A stretch of DNA of 64,000 nt, taken from Halomonas saccharevitans. Lineage in GTDB: Bacteria > Pseudomonadota > Gammaproteobacteria > Pseudomonadales > Halomonadaceae. The stretch's first letter is position 1. Each line of letters opens with the position of its first letter. The position numbers were made by a program, and so were the translations under genes. The notes below the pieces were generated by a model that was given only the letters and a program-made list of their open reading frames with translations, had not been told where the DNA came from and searched no databases. Shown here piece after piece: positions 58,056 through 64,000 of this stretch. The stretch lies in contig NZ_FPAQ01000011.1 in NCBI RefSeq assembly GCF_900116405.1, positions 1 to 64,000 on the forward strand, given 5' to 3'.

Positions 58056-59600
58056 ATGGAATTAAGAGAGTGGCTGATCATTTTAGGGTTGGCGTTGGTG
58101 ACCCTCATCGTCATCGATGGGGTGCGTCGCCTTCAGCGCCAACGCCGTGTACCGCGTCTGGATCAGGCCGAGAGCGCCACTGCTGATGCGCACGCCGAGC
58201 CCGAGGTGGACCCCGAGGCCGAGGCCCGGCGGGCCGAGATCAACTGGGAACTGCCCAACGGAGGGGCGCGGGTCATCAGGCCGGCGGACGAGGGGGGTGT
58301 GCGTCCCAAGCCCAAGCTGGAGCGCCAGGAGCATCCTGGCCCGTCACGGGTACTGTCGGAGTTCCGGCGCCATGCCGAAGACCCCACGGCTAACGCCCAG
58401 CGGCCGGCGGAGGCTGGGGAGGAGCCGCAGCGCGAGTCTTCGACCCACGATGTTCGTCATGCCGCTCATGAATCGGCTCACGAGACCGCCCAGATGAGCG
58501 CCGATGCTTCTGCGTCCCCGGGTATCGATGCCGCCGAGGACGAGCGCCGTGAGCCGGCGCTCACTAGCCTGGAGGAGTCCGAGGTGCGGGCGGCCGGTGA
58601 GGCCTCCGAGGGCATCGGCTCGCTGGCCGCCGATCCACAGGATCACGACGGCTATGCTGATGAAGAGCGCTACCGACTGGTGGATCTCGAGGGCATGGGT
58701 GACTCCCTGAAGAGCGGCTCCAAACGGGTTGGCTCCTCCATGCAGCGTTTCGGCGCCTCCCTGCAGAAGTCCCTGAACGATCGCCGCGAGCACAAGCGCG
58801 ACGAAAAGCAGCGCCGGGAGCAGGCGCGCGCCGAAAAGGACGCCCGCGAGTCGGCACAGCGGCAGCAGGCCGAGCATGAGCAGGCTGCGCGCGAGGCCGA
58901 GCGGCGTCGCCTCGAGGCCGAGGCGGTCGCCCGCACCGACGATGATGATCCACTCTTCACCCCGTCGGGCAGCCGTCACCGGGAGCCCGAGGCTTCCGCC
59001 ATGGATGGATACCTGGATGAGCGAGTGGAAGAGTCCGTCGATGAAGCCCTGGACGACGGATCGCCGTACGACGACGTGGTGCGTGCCCACCCGGTGCTGG
59101 AAAAGGCGCTGCGTCATGACGTCAACGCCGAGCACGCCCGCGAGACCCTGAGTCACGCCGAGGAGATCCTGGTGATCAGCGTGATGTCTCGCGATGAGGA
59201 GGGCTTCTCCGGCACGGCGCTGCTCGAGCTGATGATGGCCTGCGGCCTTCGTTACGGTCGCGACATGGGCATCTTTCACCGCTTCGAGACCGAAGACCCG
59301 GAGAGTCGCCTGCAGTTCTCGATGGTCAACGTGGTCAAGCCGGGGACCTTCCCCATCGAGGCCATGGACGACTTCCGCACCCAGGGCATCACCCTGCTGA
59401 TGCCGCTGCCGGGCGCCAGCGACACCGCGGCGGCCTTCGAGGCGATGGTCGAGACCGCCATGGTCATTGTCCGTCATCTGGGCGGCGTGCTGAAGGACGA
59501 GCATCGGAGCGTAATGACCGCCCAGACCGTGGAGTTCGCGCGTCAGCGGGTTCAGGAGTTCGAGCGCCTCAACCGCCTCAACCGCTACCAGGTGAACTAG
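58056..59600 (+). CDS. zipA: Cell division protein ZipA
   Basis: Membrane anchor for FtsZ. At 514 residues it is much longer than E. coli ZipA (328). One N-terminal helix (about residues 5-24) is followed by a charged, disordered linker of about 330 residues that includes a helical, Arg/Glu/Gln-rich stretch (about 245-295) predicted to form a coiled coil. The FtsZ-binding domain is the last 140 residues (EEILVISVMSRDEEGFSG, GIFHRFETEDPESRLQFSMVN). The gene lies between smc and ligA as in Pseudomonas. Confidence 0.93.
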   Translation: MELREWLIILGLALVTLIVIDGVRRLQRQRRVPRLDQAESATADAHAEPEVDPEAEARRAEINWELPNGGARVIRPADEGGVRPKPKLERQEHPGPSRVLSEFRRHAEDPTANAQRPAEAGEEPQRESSTHDVRHAAHESAHETAQMSADASASPGIDAAEDERREPALTSLEESEVRAAGEASEGIGSLAADPQDHDGYADEERYRLVDLEGMGDSLKSGSKRVGSSMQRFGASLQKSLNDRREHKRDEKQRREQARAEKDARESAQRQQAEHEQAAREAERRRLEAEAVARTDDDDPLFTPSGSRHREPEASAMDGYLDERVEESVDEALDDGSPYDDVVRAHPVLEKALRHDVNAEHARETLSHAEEILVISVMSRDEEGFSGTALLELMMACGLRYGRDMGIFHRFETEDPESRLQFSMVNVVKPGTFPIEAMDDFRTQGITLLMPLPGASDTAAAFEAMVETAMVIVRHLGGVLKDEHRSVMTAQTVEFARQRVQEFERLNRLNRYQVN

Positions 59601-59626
59601 CCAGCACGCCGCTTCGCGGGCCAGTC

Positions 59627-59661
59627 AAACAACCCCATGAAATCATGGGGTTGTTTCGTTT
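59627..59661 (+). terminator. zipA terminator
   Basis: A perfect 14-bp arm pair (59627-59640 with 59643-59656) is followed by CGTTTGG. It is almost a palindrome and could work in both directions. Confidence 0.85.
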
Positions 59662-59706
59662 GGGCAGGCGAAAAGCGGGTGTGCGAGAATAGCCATGCCT
59701 TCGTGA

Positions 59707-62039
<2,333 letters not shown>

Positions 62040-62053
62040 GGCGCAGGCCACCT

Positions 62054-64000
62054 CTACGAGCCGTTTCCGATGCCTCTCGCTGATGCTGCGTCCTGCTTCC
62101 CTTGTATCAGGTCGCGGATAAGCCGCCGCCCCGGGTGCAGGTGATCGACCAGCGGTGCCTCCAGCGGCAGCGGCTCGTCGCAGATCCGTGAGGCGATCAG
62201 CTCGGCGCACAGCGGCGCGCTGGCGAGTCCCCGGGAGCCGTGGGCCGCGCTGATCCACAGGCCGCCATGGTGGCGTCCCGGCGTCGCGGGCACCCGGGTG
62301 GCGTCCTTGGCAAGCCGTGCATAGTCCGCCGCCCAGGCCTCGGCCACCGGCACCGGGCCCGCGTAGGGCGACTTGTCGGGGCTCGCCGCGCGCACCGCCG
62401 CCCGGCCCTCGAACTCGGCCGGGTCGAGCGCCGCACCCGCCTCGCGCAGGGCGGCCACGAAGGCCGGCAGGGTGGCCTCGAGTTCCGCCAGGTTCGCCGC
62501 GTGGTCGGCCTCGCGCTCGTCGGTCTCGTCCCGGTTCGGGGCGAAGGTGGCGCCGAAGGTGAGCGTTCCATCGAGGGGCGGTGGCACATAGCCCCCGGCG
62601 CAGACCACTCGCTCGAGCGTCGGGGTGCCTTCGGGCAGCGTCAGCCGGCTCACCTGGCCGCGCACCGGCTGCAGCGGCAGCGCCGCCGTCTGGGCGAAGC
62701 GGTTGGCCAGCGCCGCGGTGGCGATCACCACCTGATCCGCCGCCAGGCGCTCGCCGTCGGCCATCTCCAGCGTCCAGCCATCGCCCTCCGGCGTCATCTC
62801 GACCACCTCCGCTCGGCGGAACTCCACTCCTGGCATGGCCGCCAGCCGTCGGCACAGCGCCGCCGGGCGCACCCAGCCCGCTTCGGGGTAGTAAAGCCCG
62901 CCGTGGTCGATCGGCGTGCCGGAAAGTCGCGACGCCTCGTTCGCCGAGACGCCGTGAACCACCCGCTCGGGCAGCGGATGATGGGCCAGGAAGCGCGCCT
63001 GGCGGGCCTCTTCCTTGTCGCGCATCGCCAGCTGCAGCACCCCGCAGGGGCGCCATAGTTCCCGCTCGGGATCGAGGGCCTCGAGCAGGCGGCGGCTGTG
63101 CAGCAGCCCGGCGAGATACACCCGGCTCTGGGGATTGGTGTCGGCGGCGAGCTTGACGTAGAGCGCCCCCTGGTCATTGCCGGAGCCGCCGCTGCCCGGG
63201 CCCTCGCGGTCGACCAGCGTCACCGCCACGCCGCGCCGGGCCAGCGCCGCGGCCACGCTCGTGCCGGCGATGCCCGCTCCGACCACGACCACCCGGCGGG
63301 CCGGCCGCGCCGCGGGGGGCGTGAACCAGGGCGTGGCCCCACGGCGACGATCCTCGGGTGGCACGGCGATCTCGCCGGCGAGCATCTCGCGCTTGCGGCC
63401 GAACCCCGGCACCTTGCGCCAGGCGAAGCCGGCCGCCTTGAGGCCGCGCTTGACCACCCCGGCGCAGGTAAAGGTGGCGAGTGTCGCGCCGGGGCGCGAG
63501 CGGGCGGCCATGGCGGCGAAGAGCTCCGGCTGCCACATCTCGGGGTTCTTCGACGGCGCGAAGCCGTCGAGGAACCAGGCGTCGACCCGGCCGTCGAGCC
63601 GCTCGAGCCGCTCGGTGGTGTCGCCGAAGTGCAGGTCGAGGGTGACCCGATCGTCGAGCCACAGCCGGTGCACGCCGGCCACCGGCTCGGGCCACTGGGC
63701 GACCAGGCGGGCGGCCCGCTCGGCGAGATCCGGCCAGGCGGCGAGCGCCCGGGCGAGATCTTCCCGCGCCAGGGGAAACTTCTCGGTGGAGATCAGATGC
63801 AGCCTCGCCGTTGGCGGGGCATGGGCCTCGAAGCAGGCCCAGGCGCACAGCATGTTGAGCCCGGTGCCGAAGCCGGTCTCGCCGATCACGAAGGGGCGAG
63901 GCTCCTGCCAGACCTTGAGGCGCTCGGGCAGTCGGTTGGCGTGGATAAAGACGTGCTCGGTCTCGGCGCGGCCGTCGTGGCGCGAGAAGTAGACGTCGTC
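62054..64000 (-). CDS. mnmC: MnmC, bifunctional tRNA wobble-uridine modification enzyme (5' end cut)
   Basis: The last two steps to mnm5s2U34 in tRNA. The window holds 648 codons; the frame continues past 64000 and the N-terminus is missing. The N-terminal methyltransferase (DUF752) shows DVYFSRHDGRAETEHVFI, GETGFGTGLN and DAWFLDGFAPSKNPEMW. The C-terminal FAD oxidase begins with VVVVGAGIAGTSVAAALARRG and has DAO-type motifs to the end (SAAHGSRGLASAPL). It converges with the ligA unit. No terminator is obvious in the 14-base gap. Confidence 0.95.
   Translation of the reverse strand, partial: DDVYFSRHDGRAETEHVFIHANRLPERLKVWQEPRPFVIGETGFGTGLNMLCAWACFEAHAPPTARLHLISTEKFPLAREDLARALAAWPDLAERAARLVAQWPEPVAGVHRLWLDDRVTLDLHFGDTTERLERLDGRVDAWFLDGFAPSKNPEMWQPELFAAMAARSRPGATLATFTCAGVVKRGLKAAGFAWRKVPGFGRKREMLAGEIAVPPEDRRRGATPWFTPPAARPARRVVVVGAGIAGTSVAAALARRGVAVTLVDREGPGSGGSGNDQGALYVKLAADTNPQSRVYLAGLLHSRRLLEALDPERELWRPCGVLQLAMRDKEEARQARFLAHHPLPERVVHGVSANEASRLSGTPIDHGGLYYPEAGWVRPAALCRRLAAMPGVEFRRAEVVEMTPEGDGWTLEMADGERLAADQVVIATAALANRFAQTAALPLQPVRGQVSRLTLPEGTPTLERVVCAGGYVPPPLDGTLTFGATFAPNRDETDEREADHAANLAELEATLPAFVAALREAGAALDPAEFEGRAAVRAASPDKSPYAGPVPVAEAWAADYARLAKDATRVPATPGRHHGGLWISAAHGSRGLASAPLCAELIASRICDEPLPLEAPLVDHLHPGRRLIRDLIQGKQDAASARGIGNGS

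Overview
The window is chromosomal, gene-dense, GC-rich DNA from a gammaproteobacterium. The protein sequences and the gene order (rpmE-priA-argS-SPOR-hslVU; malic enzyme-ponA-pilMNOPQ-aroKB-gltBD; fdxA-mutS-pncC-recA-recX-alaS-lysC-csrA-tRNA-Ser) resemble Pseudomonas, but the mixture with oadGAB, a ccm cluster and pyrG-kdsA-eno points to a Halomonas-like member of the Halomonadaceae. This placement is from memory of gene orders, not from a search. No prophage, insertion sequence, CRISPR array or obvious island was seen. Almost everything is housekeeping, so the interest lies in the intergenic regulatory DNA and in one unusual SOS gene.

Layout. 1-288: a candidate structured RNA downstream of hslU. 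289-7032 (minus): hslU, hslV, an FtsN-like SPOR protein, argS, priA. 7033-8990 (plus): rpmE and a short malic enzyme. 9013-12420 (minus): a DUF481 outer-membrane protein and PBP1A. 12687-25657 (plus): pilMNOPQ, aroK, aroB, gltB, gltD. 25976-29831: pyrG, kdsA, eno. 29832-30473: a 640-base gene-free stretch that holds a tandem 13-bp repeat, a GacA-type box, the eno terminator and a CsrB/RsmZ-type small RNA. 30474-33544 (minus): fdxA, mutS. 33698-40426 (plus): pncC, recA, recX, alaS, lysC, csrA. 40539-40879: tRNA-Ser(GCU) and two identical tRNA-Arg(ACG). 41210-42247 (minus): dusC. 42363-45823 (plus): oadG, oadA, oadB. 45943-47033 (minus): a YigZ-family gene behind a LexA-like protein without a DNA-binding domain, under a consensus SOS box. 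47239-54330 (plus): ccmABCDEFGHI. 54335-62039 (plus): smc, zipA, ligA and a small UPF0270 gene. 62054-64000 (minus): mnmC, cut by the right edge.

How parts fit together. CsrA (40232-40426) and a candidate sponge RNA for it (30117-30291, eleven GGA motifs, a GacA-type box about 190 bases upstream) are both present, so most of a Gac/Rsm circuit is visible. The SOS response is represented by recA and the headless LexA-like gene, both carrying perfect CTGT-N8-ACAG boxes. The pil genes code for the inner-membrane alignment platform and secretin of a type IV pilus, the ccm genes for cytochrome c maturation, and oadGAB for a sodium-pumping oxaloacetate decarboxylase. Start codons were reassigned by family length and ribosome binding sites where open frames run upstream of the true start.
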